From positions 56,320,093 to 56,384,092 of the forward strand of contig CM069437.1 of NCBI GenBank assembly GCA_035610365.1: 64,000 nt of DNA, given 5' to 3'. A program made the position numbers and the translations under genes. Under the pieces are notes generated by a model. It did no database searches and had not been told where the DNA came from. It saw only the letters and a program-made list of their open reading frames with translations. Shown here in pieces: positions 1 to 11,769 of this stretch; position 1 is the stretch's first letter, and each line of letters opens with the position of its first letter. The stretch is from Aquatica leii (taxonomy: Eukaryota > Arthropoda > Insecta > Coleoptera > Lampyridae).

Positions 1-1039
1 AAATGGGGTTGTTCTTTATTATACCAATAGTTTCTTAACACTACATTAATAATAAATATTTAAAGTTTTATTAAAAGATCATAAATATTCTTAAATTATT
101 ATTTCGGTTGACATTGTACTATCGTAATATAACATAATTATTTTTAAATTTAAAACGGTGTTACACATGCATTTTTTTAGTGTTACTCAAGACATTACTT
201 ATTAAAAAGTATCACACATTTGACAATTAAGGGTCAAGTGAGAGTTTTAGTATAAGGTTTTTTTAATATGACCTTAATTTGTGGTTTGACTAGACTAACC
301 TTCATATTTGATTTTTTATGCTGTCTAAAATTTATTTTTCATTACTAACACTTTTTTTGAATCATTAATCTGTAGTGTTCAAAATAATTATTTTGTATTT
401 TTGATCATGTTTTATATTTATATATACATTAACCTTGCATATCTGTAATGAAGAATTAATAAAATCAATTTAATTTTTAATAGATATTAGAGACATTTGT
501 TAATTTAAATTGGCTTATTGTTGCAAGCAAGTAATTTTTGTTTGACACAAATGAACCTGTTGTATATCAAACAAGCTTTTCTGTTGTGTGTCTGAAAACA
601 AACTTTAATAATTTACACTATTTAGAGTCGGTATTCAAAACAAATGTTTGAACTTCCAGATATTGTTGAAACCGTTTAATTGCTGCCTATGCTGCTAGCA
701 GTTTAGGCACTGTATTTCTGCTAAACTGATGAGAATTTCTTTTGTTGCCAGACGTTGTTTGTTTTTGCTTCAGTAGTCGTCTTTAAAGAATGTACCATAA
801 ATGGTTTTGGTGCTGTAGGTGAATTTGCTAATAATTTTTTTGGAACGAATTTTGAAAAATTTGCTCAACGATGTCTGTAGTTATTTTTCGGCAGCTAGAG
901 GATTTGCTTTAAATGCAGCATTAATGAAATTGCAATTCCGGCTGGAATTTCGTAGTTATGTATATATTCTTTAAAATAATTATTTTAGTTAGTTTAATTG
1001 TTTATCATGAGATTCTGATTTTAAGAGTATGCCATCCAT
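1..1039. other. AT-rich non-coding stretch
   Basis: I see no gene, tRNA or clear element. The sequence is AT-rich with many homopolymer runs, and no reading frame looks protein-like. Confidence 0.5.
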
Positions 1040-1185
1040 GTATGCATAACAAAAATTTAATTTTTGTAGTGTTTAGTCTATAAATCATTTACATTGAACT
1101 ATCTATAGCAAAATTACAATATGCCAGCATCAGAATACAAATGGAATGTGCATTTATGCATATGCTACTTAATTAAATCAAATAC
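1040..1185 (+). repeat. Dispersed repeat, copy 1
   Basis: Matches 6,037-6,222 in the same orientation. Shared landmarks are a stretch like ACTATCTATAGCAAAATTAC, a GTGCATTTATGCA-like segment and GCTACTTAATTAAA. Identity is patchy, so these look like old copies of one repeat family. They flank the Transib remnant but I see no reason to call them its ends. Confidence 0.5.
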
Positions 1186-3428
1186 AAATACGTAATAAAC
1201 TGTGATTCGAATTTACCTTAATGTTCTAGACATCACGAAAATTTTGTCGTTAGCTTAAGAGTGTAACGTTAAAAAAAGAAATTAGTAGTTCAATTCGCAA
1301 GTATGAAAATTTCTCGTTAGTATGAAGTTTGTCAGGAGTTTGACAATTCATTTTTTCCACGAGATCATCGACGAGTTGAGTACTCTACGCTCGGGTTAAC
1401 CTTCACCGTTAGATTGTTTCATGCTGCTATCTTAATATGCAATTACTTTTAGAAGGTTGAAAGTGGGTAAGTGCTATACAATTTTCTTTATCGAGGCTTT
1501 AAATTGACTCTACTAATTTTCTGTAGCGGATTTTGATAGTCACCAAATGTTCTTCGTTATCACCGAAGATAACTAGCTGGTGGCCTTGTTCGAAATATTC
1601 CATGACGTCGCAGTATTGATACGTCCTTATCATATCCACCGTCAAGGATTGAGAACAGCCAGAACAATCATTTCTTTTGCGAAGAATTAAGAAAAACATG
1701 CGAAATTTAGTTAGTTAAGTCGAAGGGAAACGCTGCGCACTTGCGTTCTTAATAATTGGATGCTAAAGAAACCTTCTTATTTGTGTTAAAAGTATATGCT
1801 CGTTCCAATTTGGGTTTAATATTACTTTTTAGGTACATCAAGTACGGAGATTAGCTAATGTCCGACTAAGGTAAAACCTAACTGTGAGTATTACTACTTT
1901 CAATTTTTTTTAATTTGTATTTCGGGGACTAGGTCATTTATGACCGTACGTACATGTTAAATTAACACAATTAATTATATTTTTGTGTTTCGCGAATCTC
2001 GAAGGCTTAAATTGTTTGGTTTGTCTACAATTTAAATATATGTACTTATAAATTCAGAAGCTATGTTTATGTAACTATTTAGTCCGACAAGGGCAATTTG
2101 TTATACGGTGTGTTGCTCGCCACTCGGCGCAACTTCTAATTCAATACTTACTTACGTTTATATGCTTTCTTCAACTTCTGTGATATAATAAATATATATA
2201 TTCGGTGTTATTACTTTTGTAGTGTTATTTATTCTTCTCTTACTACGGGGAGAGTTAAACGGTATTTCCCGAATTTAATTTTTCATTGTCTTGGCGCTTT
2301 TTTTTAGATTCACGTTATAATCACACATAACAAAGCCTGCGATCTCTCTCCGAAGAAGCTGTGCTAGCCGTTGTTTTGTTTGGTTATGAGAAGACCGGTG
2401 TGACACTTTATATTTTCGTCGTGTTGATAGGATGATTGTGTGTGATTGTGTTCTTGCACTACATGGTTTGGCTGGTGGCGAATTGTGTAGGATATGTCAA
2501 AGATCGCCTACATTATATACAGATTTAAGACGATTGATAGAAATAGTTGTTTTTTGGCCTCAAATGTTGATAAATAATATTTTCGATTGACGTTGAAGGA
2601 TTATGGCCTATTCGAAACAGTGTTTTATAAATGTCAAACTTACACGAAGAGCGCTTGACACTCACTGTTTTACGAGCGCCGCGTGCACGAAAATCTGAGC
2701 GCTCTATAGTTTGCATCAAGTTTTTCGTCTACAAGTGACCTGAATTGGAACCAAATGAATTCTCCTAACGTTAGTACTTTTGAACATTATAGCTTTTTGA
2801 CAATTAATTTTTTTTCTTATTTAACTAATGTAACACTTAAAATAATTTTTTTATGCGTACCGGTTTCAAACTTTAAAGTCAAAAGTCCTACGAGATCCCA
2901 CTCTCTAAGTTTTTCCGTATTATTTAACTGTTTTTAAATAATGTTGAAAGCAACAGAAGCAGCACAAGTTTGCACATTTTTGTTTAATTCAGTTGAAAAA
3001 TGTCATTGCAATACATACTTTACAAATCAGTGTTAATTTTCAGTTAATGTAGTTATATAAAGTAATAATAATCGTATAATTGCATTACATTTATAACAAT
3101 TGTAATTACATTGAAATAATGTAATATATAAATAATGAAATTAATTTTTAATATTAATTGTGAATATTGTTAATATCAACGACAACAAATAGATTTAAAA
3201 AAAATACTTTAACATAATTACTTAGTAATGCGAAAAAGTGCCTTGCGAAAACTTTTTCATAAAATCCGCACAAAGTTAATTAAAACAACACCAGAGGATT
3301 CACCCTCCTTCGCTGCAAATAGATTTTGACTGGAAATGGATGCTGAACTACGCAAAAACACAAAACAAAACTCTGCAAAGTAAAGCGTGCTACTAACATA
3401 AATTATACATTAATTAGACATCAATAAT
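1186..3428. other. Unassigned stretch
   Basis: No convincing gene. Short reading frames here (for example 1,499-1,699 minus and 2,525-2,719 minus) have no recognisable motif and are the size chance would give in AT-rich DNA. Confidence 0.4.
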
Positions 3429-5157
3429 ATGTTTAATCAAATTAATGCCATATTTGATTATTACGCAACAGCTGAAGATACATCTGAACGTGCTGCAGGG
3501 CGTCCATCTGTCGGATTTGGAGCTTGCAGTAAGAGAGCAAAAATGAGAAGAACGCAGATCGTGCGAAACCAAAACGAAATCGACAAGCTGGCCTACACGT
3601 TCCAAATAAGTTTTCAACAACAAGGTACAAAGATTCCTTGAATGCTGTTCACGAAAAACAATTAACCAGAGATGAAGCTCTACCGCTTCTTATCGATAGT
3701 GAATTGTCAAAGAATATGTATAACACCATTAGAGCTGCGAGCATCAGTCATAATTGCAAATTATATCCGTCATACAAGAACATTTTGCACGCTAAGGAAG
3801 AGTGTTACACCCTGTAAATATAAAAATTACAGAAAGTAGTGCCAAAGTGAAACTTCAAGCATTGCTCGATCACACGGTCGAAAAAAAATTGCGGGTCCAA
3901 AAAGATGTAATTTGCAGCTTCCTTGATGATGTTTACTATGTTGATTTAATTTGTAAGTGGGGATGCGACAGTACTTCGGGACAGAGCACTTTTAAGCAAA
4001 AAATCGATGGCATTAAAACCAACGCAAATATATTTTTTATTTTATTGTGCCTTTTTAGTTTTTGTCTGTCAAGGAGTCGACACACAAAAATATCGTCATT
4101 TAGAAGAATCTACGTCTTTCATCTCCTCGATTTTGTCGGCCATTAAAAACCGAATTTTTACACGAAACTGCTGAAGATTTATAGTTAATGACATTAAGAA
4201 CTAAGAGCGGAATTTAACACCGTTTCAAACAATTTTTGGCGGAAAAAGAAGGCAATGTTACATATAAATTCTTGCTCACTATGATCGATGGAAAAGTTAG
4301 TAATTTCTTGACTTGCACATCTTCAAGTCAGAGATGCTACCTTTGCAAATGCAAAACAATTTAACGATATTGACAACACGTTAAAAAAACATAAATGATT
4401 AGCATTTGCAATTTAGGATTTCTAGTTTGCATGCCGGGATGCGTTTTTTTGAGTGCTTTTTGCACCTTTCATACAAATTAGGTGTAAAAAAATGTCAAAA
4501 TTGCGGCAAAGATAAATTAAAAGTCGAAATTCGCAAAAATAACATTTAGAAAGGATTTTGTCAACAGTTGGGGCTTTTGGTAGATATGCCTAAACAAAGA
4601 TATAGAAATTCAAATAACGGAAACATTGCGCGCCGTTTTTTCGGAAATGCGAAAATTACTGCAGCGATTGCTAGGACCAGTCGTTGATTAAAAAGTTTCA
4701 CGTCATCTTACAAGTTCTTTCATACGGTTTTGATATTAATGTTCCTAAGTACGAGAAGTATTGCATAGAAATGACTCGTTTGTATGTGCAGCTGTATCCA
4801 TAGTTTTGTATACCAATTACGGTGCACAAGATTCTACTTCACAGCAGCACGATTCTTGAAGCTTCAATTCTACCAATTAGACAAATGTCTGAAGAAGTTC
4901 AAGAATCTTGCAATTAATTTATAAGAAAATATTGGCTGGACTTCCTACAAAAATGTAACCGCATTAAAAATATGGAGAACATGTTTCAGAGAATTTTAAT
5001 TGCCTCAGATCCTCTGATATTGAACATCTAAAAATTGCTACTAGAACAGCTAAAGACGTTAGTCGCTGAGCCTGTAGAGCTGTTAAAAATGCCGAGCTAT
5101 AAAACGCTAAGCAGCGACGACAAATCCGTGCATACGTTAGACCACAAATATTAAAGT
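3429..5157 (+). pseudogene. Decayed Transib (RAG1-like) transposase
   Basis: Pieces of one protein read in order across several shifted frames. The N-terminal part has GRPSVGF then RRTQIVRNQNEIDKLAY (3,495-3,600). Next come LPLLIDSELSKN and YPSYKNILHAKEEC (about 3,680-3,805), WGCDSTSGQS with an Asp at 3,967-3,969, LTMIDGKVSNFLT with an Asp at 4,287-4,289, QRCYLCK (4,330-4,350), RFFECFLHLSY with a Glu at 4,451-4,453, LLVDMPKQ and NGNIARRFF (4,577-4,650), and LPIRQMSEEVQESC (4,868-4,912). From memory this order matches Transib transposases, the DNA transposons related to vertebrate RAG1; the two Asp and the Glu would be the DDE metal ligands. At least five frameshifts and several stops make it inactive. 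I could not find its terminal inverted repeats. The family call rests on motif recall, not a search. Confidence 0.75.
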
Positions 5158-5215
5158 AGAAAAGTAAATAGTAAAATTTGTATATCAAATCAGATTAGAA
5201 TTAGTAAAAATTTTT

Positions 5216-5505
5216 AATCAGCGACCTTAAAATACTGTATATACAAAATCTCATACAAATATGACCATTTTTAAAATTATTGTCAGTCATATTGGCTTAT
5301 CCATTTTTTTTAAATTTTGAGTAAAAATTCGTAATCAGCGACCTGAAAATATCCTATATAGAAAATTTCAATAAAATATGCCAATTTTAAAAATTTTTGT
5401 TCACCATATTGGATCCGCCATTTTTTTTTTTTTTAATTTTTAGTAAAGATTCTTAATCAGCGACCTCAAAATACTCGTTATACAAAATTTCAGACAATTT
5501 GAATG
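5216..5505 (+). repeat. Tandem repeat, about 120-bp unit, 2.4 copies
   Basis: Units start at 5,216, 5,333 and 5,455, each with AATCAGCGACCT. Each full unit also has ATATTGG followed by CCATTTTTTTT and ends with AGTAAAAATTC. The third copy is cut short. The array lies just downstream of the Transib remnant and might be part of that element's 3' region; this is inference. Confidence 0.75.
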
Positions 5506-6036
5506 TCTTTATATTTAGGCCATCTTTTCGGTAATTGGAACCACTGTGGGGCGGTTGGAAATTGGATTATTCTAATGGGAGCGTTTTTGCAGTTTGATGA
5601 GACGATATATAACTCGTACTTTGAGATGTGTCAAACCATAATTGTCATCAAAAACTTGCCGGCAATAAGTTTTTGAAACAAAATAGCAAAAAGCAGTTGA
5701 AGTAGAGAAATCGCAATAAACAGCTATGTAGTGCTCTAAAACGTCACTTATTTCTGCAGATCCTCGTGTATTCGTGCTTTGGCAAAATCGATTAGAAGCG
5801 TTTCGATGCTGTCGACAATACAACCGCGACATTCTTTTTGCCTGAGATGTAACGAATGTCAGTTAAAAATTGCGCCGTTGTAATTCACCCTTGTTATTAC
5901 GGCGATGATTACGCCTGGATCTCAGGGTTCCTACTTTAACGTCATATGCCAGCTTGGCAACAAAACCGTTTTTGCGTGATAAGTTTGTCCATTAGAAATA
6001 TTTAATGCACTGAGAACAATGTTACATTATCTGTAA
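5506..6036. other. Unassigned stretch
   Basis: An 86-codon minus-strand frame at 5,572-5,832 shows no motif I recognise. It could be a scrap of an element's gene. Nothing else is seen. Confidence 0.3.
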
Positions 6037-6222
6037 ACATATGCGTAAAAACTACTTCTATACCTAGATAATTTACGTTTAACTATTTATAGTAAAATTA
6101 TAATACCTATTTCAGCAAACTTAGTTTTCATGTAGTGCAATATAATTGCAACAGAATGCAAATTGTATGTGCTTTTATGCACACGCTACTTAGTTAAACC
6201 AAAAACAAATACTAAGTGATTA
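6037..6222 (+). repeat. Dispersed repeat, copy 2
   Basis: Same-orientation partner of 1,040-1,185, with TTTATGCACACGCTACTTAG near its right end. The copies are diverged by many substitutions and small indels. Confidence 0.5.
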
Positions 6223-6374
6223 GAAAATTATTAGGTTGCCACAATGTATTTGGTAAAACGCTTTGACCAAATTAGATTTTTAAAAATATTGTTTTTTTGT
6301 GTAATGTTTCAAAAGAGTTCTCGATAATATGCAAGATTAGGTATTTATCAAAAATTGTACGCGCCTTAAGAGTG

Positions 6375-8165
6375 CTATAATAATCACATAGCAGTTATTT
6401 TAGATACCCTAATAGAACAAATCCGTTTTTTAGATGTTACAAATTTCTTTTTCTTTAAAAATGAACTTTTTAAATTTTGGCACAAAAATGTTCCATAATC
6501 ACTATAAGAACGTGAAATGTCCGCGCACAACAAAACGAATTGGATTCGTTTAATAAATGTCTTAAAGATTCATTGGAAGAGTATCACGTTGGTGGAAAGT
6601 AAAATAAAATGATAGTTTTGAAATAAATAAATAAATTTTGGATCTTGAACGGCATTTGTTGTATTTTTAAAGAATACCGTTGAAGATTAAAGACTTAGTT
6701 TTTAATTAAAGCGGCGGTGGTTTGTTTTACAAGTTTTTAGAAGTGGCAGCTACGGGATTTGAACCAGGTGACCGACGGTGTAATGGGAGACCTATGTGGG
6801 AGACCTTAAGAGACTACACCACGGCGGATTGCTTGTAAGTTATGCTTAGTTAAAGTATCACATTCTTACGTTTTTAATTTCAATAAGCAAAAAATACTTT
6901 TTTATACAAAACAAATATTACATTTTTTAAACTTGTAGAACAAAATTATAGAAAACTTGTAAAGTTGTTTAAAAATTTTAAACGTAATGACAATGCACAA
7001 ATAATTTTTCTCAGCTGTTTACGACAGATTTGTAGGTTGGAATCTTTAAACAGTGTTTAAAATAAATTTTTTTGCTGGAGTCTAAAATATTATTTATCTT
7101 AAGTTATATTTTATATTCCTCCTTAATTGGACTTAACACGATTTCTGTTAGGTTCTTCTATGAGGAGGGGAAAAACAAACACCACCATAGTCTTCAAGAT
7201 ATCTTCGTTAAATCTTTACTGACATCTACTAAACATTTTTTTTAAAATAATGACGAGTTAATTCTTTTACGTTCGGACAAAGGGAACTCGAGCGTAATTA
7301 TAAACAAATACGAAACAAAAATCAACAATTTATTTTGATAAACAAAATCTGCTTTGTATGCATACATGTAACTGGAAATCAACAAAAAAAATTTTTTTTT
7401 AAGCAAATGAGATAAATTTATAAGTATGTAAGAATTATTCGTAACATAATAAGTATTGTTATTAGAAACAGAAACTAAGCAGGAAATATTCAAGTATTCA
7501 AAGATCAAATAAAGTAATTTGATAAATTTACGTATCTTAAAAACTATTATTTATTTGATTAAATGTGTATCGTACTCAATAAGATTTTAACCTCAGACGA
7601 AAGCTATCAACAACGAGGATTTTAGTTTAGAAAATTAATTACAGAAGTGTACTGGATAACTCAAGATAATTCTTTTTTGAAATTGGGTTTGATTATAAAA
7701 AGTTATAACGAAAGAAAACTGTTGTTTGCTGATGTCGCTACTTAACAAAGAAAAATATGATTCTCTACGAGTAATTAATGATGAAGACAACTACAGTTTA
7801 AACACTACGTTTGTCTGTTGTTTTTACATATGTGTTCGTATAGTTAAAGGTTTTAAAAACATCAAAAATACTTGGTTATTGTAATATTCAAGTTGTAATT
7901 GCATACGTGTGTTTTTAATATTTTTAAAAGATAAGTCAAAAAATCGTTTTTGATAAATTGCACAATTTATGTTTCCTAAATTTAAAACGTAAATATTATT
8001 GGAGTGTTATTTATTTCATGTTTTAATAAAATTAAATCGATTTGTTTCATATCATAAATGTTTTTGCAACAAGTTATGAAAATAATTTTGTGTTCTAAGT
8101 TTTTTTACACTGAAAATACGTTTTTGATTTGTTTTGAGTGGTTTTATTGTACTAAGTTTTGCTGT
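6375..8165. repeat. Left arm of large inverted repeat
   Basis: Reverse-complement blocks match the right arm at 13,312-14,202 plus 21,728-21,845. Clear blocks are 6,400-6,520 (matches 21,728-21,815 and 14,180-14,202), 6,580-7,060 (matches 13,610-14,110), 7,325-7,400 (matches 13,535-13,590) and 7,950-8,160 (matches 13,315-13,520). About 200-550 bp of extra sequence separates the blocks in this arm. The arms look like very long terminal inverted repeats of an element, or an old inverted duplication. The intervening 5 kb contains no gene that clearly belongs to it. Confidence 0.75.
6743..6830 (-). ncRNA. tRNA-derived (SINE-like) segment
   Basis: Read on the minus strand it begins with GCCGTGGTGTAGT, an A-box-like start, and ends with GGTTCAAATCCCG, a good pol III B box, followed by TAGCTGCCA. 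The middle holds two copies of GGTCTCCCA instead of a normal anticodon arm, so it is not a working tRNA. A matching segment sits at the mirrored place in the right arm. Likely a tRNA-derived head of a SINE or a pol III promoter carried by the repeat. Confidence 0.6.
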
Positions 8166-8734
8166 GATAACTCTCTAAGACAGATGTGTAAAATTCGAAA
8201 AATTGTTCATTAACCAATGATACTGAGAATCATCAAAAATAGTTTTTATTTTGTGTATTGTTTTGGTAGTTACTCTCGTAACAATTATTTTGGTAATACT
8301 GTTCAATAATAAAGTTTTTTCAAATGTATTATCAATCCAAAAAATTAAAAAACTTACGATTTATAATTAGTTTATCTACAACAAACAAATCTACGTTATC
8401 TTATATGTAAACTAAAGTAAGTAATCTATATGTACTTTTCAGTTCTGTTAGCAACGTAGAAAGAATAGTTTGCTTTAAAGGTAAACCATTTCACAAATTT
8501 TCGTGGAAATACATTAACTTCGCATTTTTTATCAATCCGTTTTAATTAAGTTATTGACTGCAAACGTTTAAACCTGCAGCGGTGTCTTCATTTACTACAG
8601 TTTTTAGTCATCTGCCTTTAGTAAGACTTTAGTAAGAGGTTTCATCAGCAAACAAGCTTAGGTAATCGACTCATAAACCAAAGCAAATCCTAAAGTCCAA
8701 AAATGTAAGAAATCGGCGAACTTGAAGAACTTCA
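8166..8734. other. Unassigned stretch
   Basis: No gene or clear element seen. The stretch lies between the left inverted-repeat arm and the hammerhead-like repeat. Confidence 0.35.
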
Positions 8735-8880
8735 CAAGTTGAGTACTTAACTTTGTGGAAGTTCTTAGTCAGATTTTAGTTGCTTGTTTGAGTTCTTCAA
8801 TTTTTTTCACACCCTGATGAATCCTTATACAAGAGTAGGCAGAACGTTGACAACTTCGGTTACAACACTAACACGGTTAT
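8735..8880 (+). repeat. Hammerhead-like repeat, copy 1 (decayed)
   Basis: Aligns with 43,420-43,560: shared AAGTTCTTAG, TTGCTTGTTTGAGTT, then CACCCTGATGA, a hairpin with loop TTCG (GTTGACAAC/GGTTACAAC) and ACACGG. The CTGATGA box (8,814-8,820) is kept, but the GAAA box has decayed to AGAA, so this copy should not cleave. Confidence 0.6.
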
Positions 8881-8889
8881 ATACCAAAC

Positions 8890-9350
8890 ATGTTTTTTTG
8901 TTAGTATTGTAACGATTATTATTAAAACGAATTTATTTATACTAAAAATATGTACACGTTTATAACTAACCGAACTAATTAAATCTAATGATATTTAATA
9001 AAAACACGTACACTAATTTATATATAGCCACTATCACTATCACTAAGATAAAGTCCGTAAATTTATCTCGAACACACGTGTTGATTACTTATTTATTTAC
9101 ACTTTAATAATCTGCCGTCTTTACATTACGGCAATAACTGCCTTATGATTCATTTGTATCGCTTTTATATATTTTGGGGAAAACGTTCGAGAATTTTCTA
9201 TATCTTTCGGTGAACGTTCTGGAAATGTACAAAAACCTAGCGAAAGTTCTCGGACTTGAAAATAATTTCTCGTACGTTTCAGTATAAATTCTGGCGTTCC
9301 GCTATTACAATATTTTGTTTGTCCATATTTTGTTTTACAGGTAGTGTACA
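8890..9350 (-). repeat. Possible solo LTR
   Basis: On the minus strand the block starts near TATTGTACACTACC and ends CGTTACAATAC. It has a TATATATAA box at about two thirds of its length and an AATAAA-rich 3' side. This layout resembles an LTR, but I could not find a target duplication, a primer binding site or a second copy. The 78-codon minus frame inside it has no motif. Confidence 0.25.
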
Positions 9351-10185
9351 ATACCATACAATAATTTGAATAAACCGTAGAAGGCCTTACATTTAGAAAA
9401 AATACTTTGAAACGAGCTTTAAATTCGTAATAAAGAATGTAAAGCTACGTCAACAAATAAATATTAAAACGTTCTCAAAGTTATTGTCAACTTCGAGAAG
9501 GTATACCAAAGGATGTAAAAAATTCTTGACACAGATAACAAAAACAAATAAAAAGTATTCAGAAGAAAGTCAGTTTTACAAAGTCGGAAGTTAAAAATAC
9601 TATCGGTTTTAAATAAATAAATACGTAAATAGATAGAAACCCATGTCAGTAAAAAATAAATATAACGGCGTATAAGCGTAGTACGTGTTTTTAATCTAAA
9701 CAAATACCGGTTTAGATAAACAAAAGTTATTCGTGGACATTCTTTTTTGAGTAATTGTAATATATAAATTAGTGTAAGTGGTTTTCTTAAATATCGTTAT
9801 ATTTAATTAGTTACGTGTAGTTCTCATTCTGTAAATATTTTGTTTATAAACAAATTAGCTTAAAAAATCGTCACAATATTAAATAACCAGAATTCTTAAT
9901 ATAGTTTAATCTTCTAACCTTAATGTTAAATTTCTTCATTTTTTTAAGAAAGTTTCTTTTCTTAATCATCTTAAAATTCTTGAAAGTCATCGTCTTTATA
10001 ATGAAAATTCAGATGTCTTAATGAAATTCTTGATTTAACTCATGAACGCCTAATTTATTTTTTTGATCAAAATTCCAAAATTTTTACAGAGATTGTCCCT
10101 ATGACTTTTTATTTGACTTCTATGCGGTTTGTTTTTTCTTTAAGTTTCTAATTTTGATTTTAATGAAAATAATTAAATACAATTT
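9351..10185. other. Unassigned stretch
   Basis: AT-rich, no supported gene. A 79-codon minus frame at 9,464-9,703 shows only low-complexity hydrophobic sequence. Confidence 0.35.
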
Positions 10186-11320
10186 TTCACATCATCTTTG
10201 AACTGCACAGATTGGCTCTACAGTATCAAAATTGGTTATTATTGTAATACATTTGTTGTCGTTCCGTCTCACCATAAAAATCTTTTTTTTTTTGTCAAAT
10301 TGATAATCACATATTTTTGACTTTTTAACTTCTTTAACGGACATCAAAGCGCATTTTTCTGCTCTGATGTCTCGGATGGTGCCAGTTACACGAAATCCTT
10401 TCTTTTTCAAAATTTTGAATAAATTGTAGCTACAAAAATAGTTATCAAAATGAACTGTGTATCCGAACGGATCGTCTACCATAGTCTACAATTTATAACC
10501 AAATCTGATTGGTTTTCCCCTAATAAATTGCTTTAGTCTATGGCGGCTGTAATATTTTACCGTCATCTCGTCAATAGATAGATGTTTTTAGAAAATCTCC
10601 CACTTTTGAAAGTTTTTATTGACAGCATTCATTTTCTTTTGTATTATTTTGTAAATGCAATAATGCCTTTCTCTCTAAATGTCGGTTCCGATTCATGGCG
10701 TCCTTTACTAATTGTACACTCAGATCTTCAGCTCCAGACTAATAATCCCGTTCACTAAGGCCTATAATATCCGGAAAAAAACAAAAATGTAATCTTTATA
10801 TCTTTAATTTCAACAAAAAATGTTTTTTTTTGTTCAGCTGCATACCGAATTGTTTGTCCACAATTTTCTAATAGATCTGTTCAAAAATTTCCAATATGCT
10901 TGCTTTAGACAAAATGGGCAACATATCGGCAAACTTGCGGCGTATCAGTATTTTCTCATATTTCAAATTGTGGATTAGTTTTTTTCCATTTCGGTATGTT
11001 TTTCTCAGACATTATTATTTTAACTCCGCTTTGAAGCGGATACTTTTTTCAGACTGGATGAAAAACCTGACATCTCCGTTTGATGTGGTGTTGAAGGCTC
11101 TAGTCTGGCAAATACCGATAAAGCAACATCATTATCGTAATCGTCATCTGAAGACAACTTTATTTTCGTTCATCCTGCAACATCCAATACAACTGGTACA
11201 TCCAGATCGTCATCGTTGATATCATCATCATCCGTAAGCAAATCCACTTCGAGTGGTGAAGCTAGGATGTGCGCTTCGATTTTTTCCGAATATACATAGA
11301 TGCTCGAAAGCTTCTTCTAA
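10186..11320 (-). pseudogene. piggyBac-like transposase, broken
   Basis: The best part (10,192-10,482 minus) contains GYTVHFDNYFCSYNLFKIL, GFRVTGTIR and DTVEPICAVQR, which are the central DDE-domain blocks of piggyBac transposases (DDE_Tnp_1_7 family), including the Asp of HFDNYF. Upstream on the same strand, in other frames, are EDLSVQLVKDAMNRNRHLE (near 10,700) and KQFIRGKPIRFGYKL (near 10,510). An acidic N-terminal tract follows at about 11,180-11,300. The protein is cut at its C-terminal side at about 10,190, so the third catalytic Asp region and the cysteine-rich tail are missing. Stops and frameshifts make it inactive. Confidence 0.8.
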
Positions 11321-11733
11321 AGTTTTAAAAACTTGTCTACTTATGTTGGCTTATTCTAAAAAACTATATAATAAAGAAAAACATTGTAGATAAAATATGA
11401 CACTAAATCCCAGCGTCTTCGTTTGAGGTTATTTTTTAACGATTTCCAAAAAATTGTAAGAAAAATATGAAACCGTTATATACCACAACAAAAGAAGTGG
11501 GTTTTGAGTTTGTAAAAATAGTATAAGTAATCACTTACCTAAAGTACAGAAGTAAATAGTGTATAAAATAACACTGGCTGACGGAGCGATAAAAAACACA
11601 AATTTTCAAAAAATATACGACTGACTTGTATAAATCTTACGGCAAAATTAAACGCTTTCAAGCAAAGTTACATCTATACACGTGCACTTTGCATCGATTG
11701 TTTTTTATGGCTCCAGCAATGTTTACTTTAAAT

Positions 11734-11769
11734 GTTCTCAAATGAGGACGCTGGATGCTAATGGGTTAA
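11734..11769 (-). repeat. piggyBac terminal sequence with TTAA target
   Basis: TTAA at 11,766-11,769 is followed on the minus strand by CCCATTAGCATCCAGCGTCC. A TTAA plus CCC start upstream of the transposase fits a piggyBac end. A related inverted copy (CCCAGCGTCTTCGTTTGAGG) lies at 11,408-11,427 and may be a subterminal repeat. Confidence 0.45.

Noticed and set aside
6743..6830. Functional tRNA gene
   Set aside because: The ends look tRNA-like, but the middle does not fold into an anticodon arm and holds a direct duplication.
9121..9357. 78-codon minus-strand gene
   Set aside because: No motif, and it lies in a block that looks more like an LTR or other non-coding repeat.
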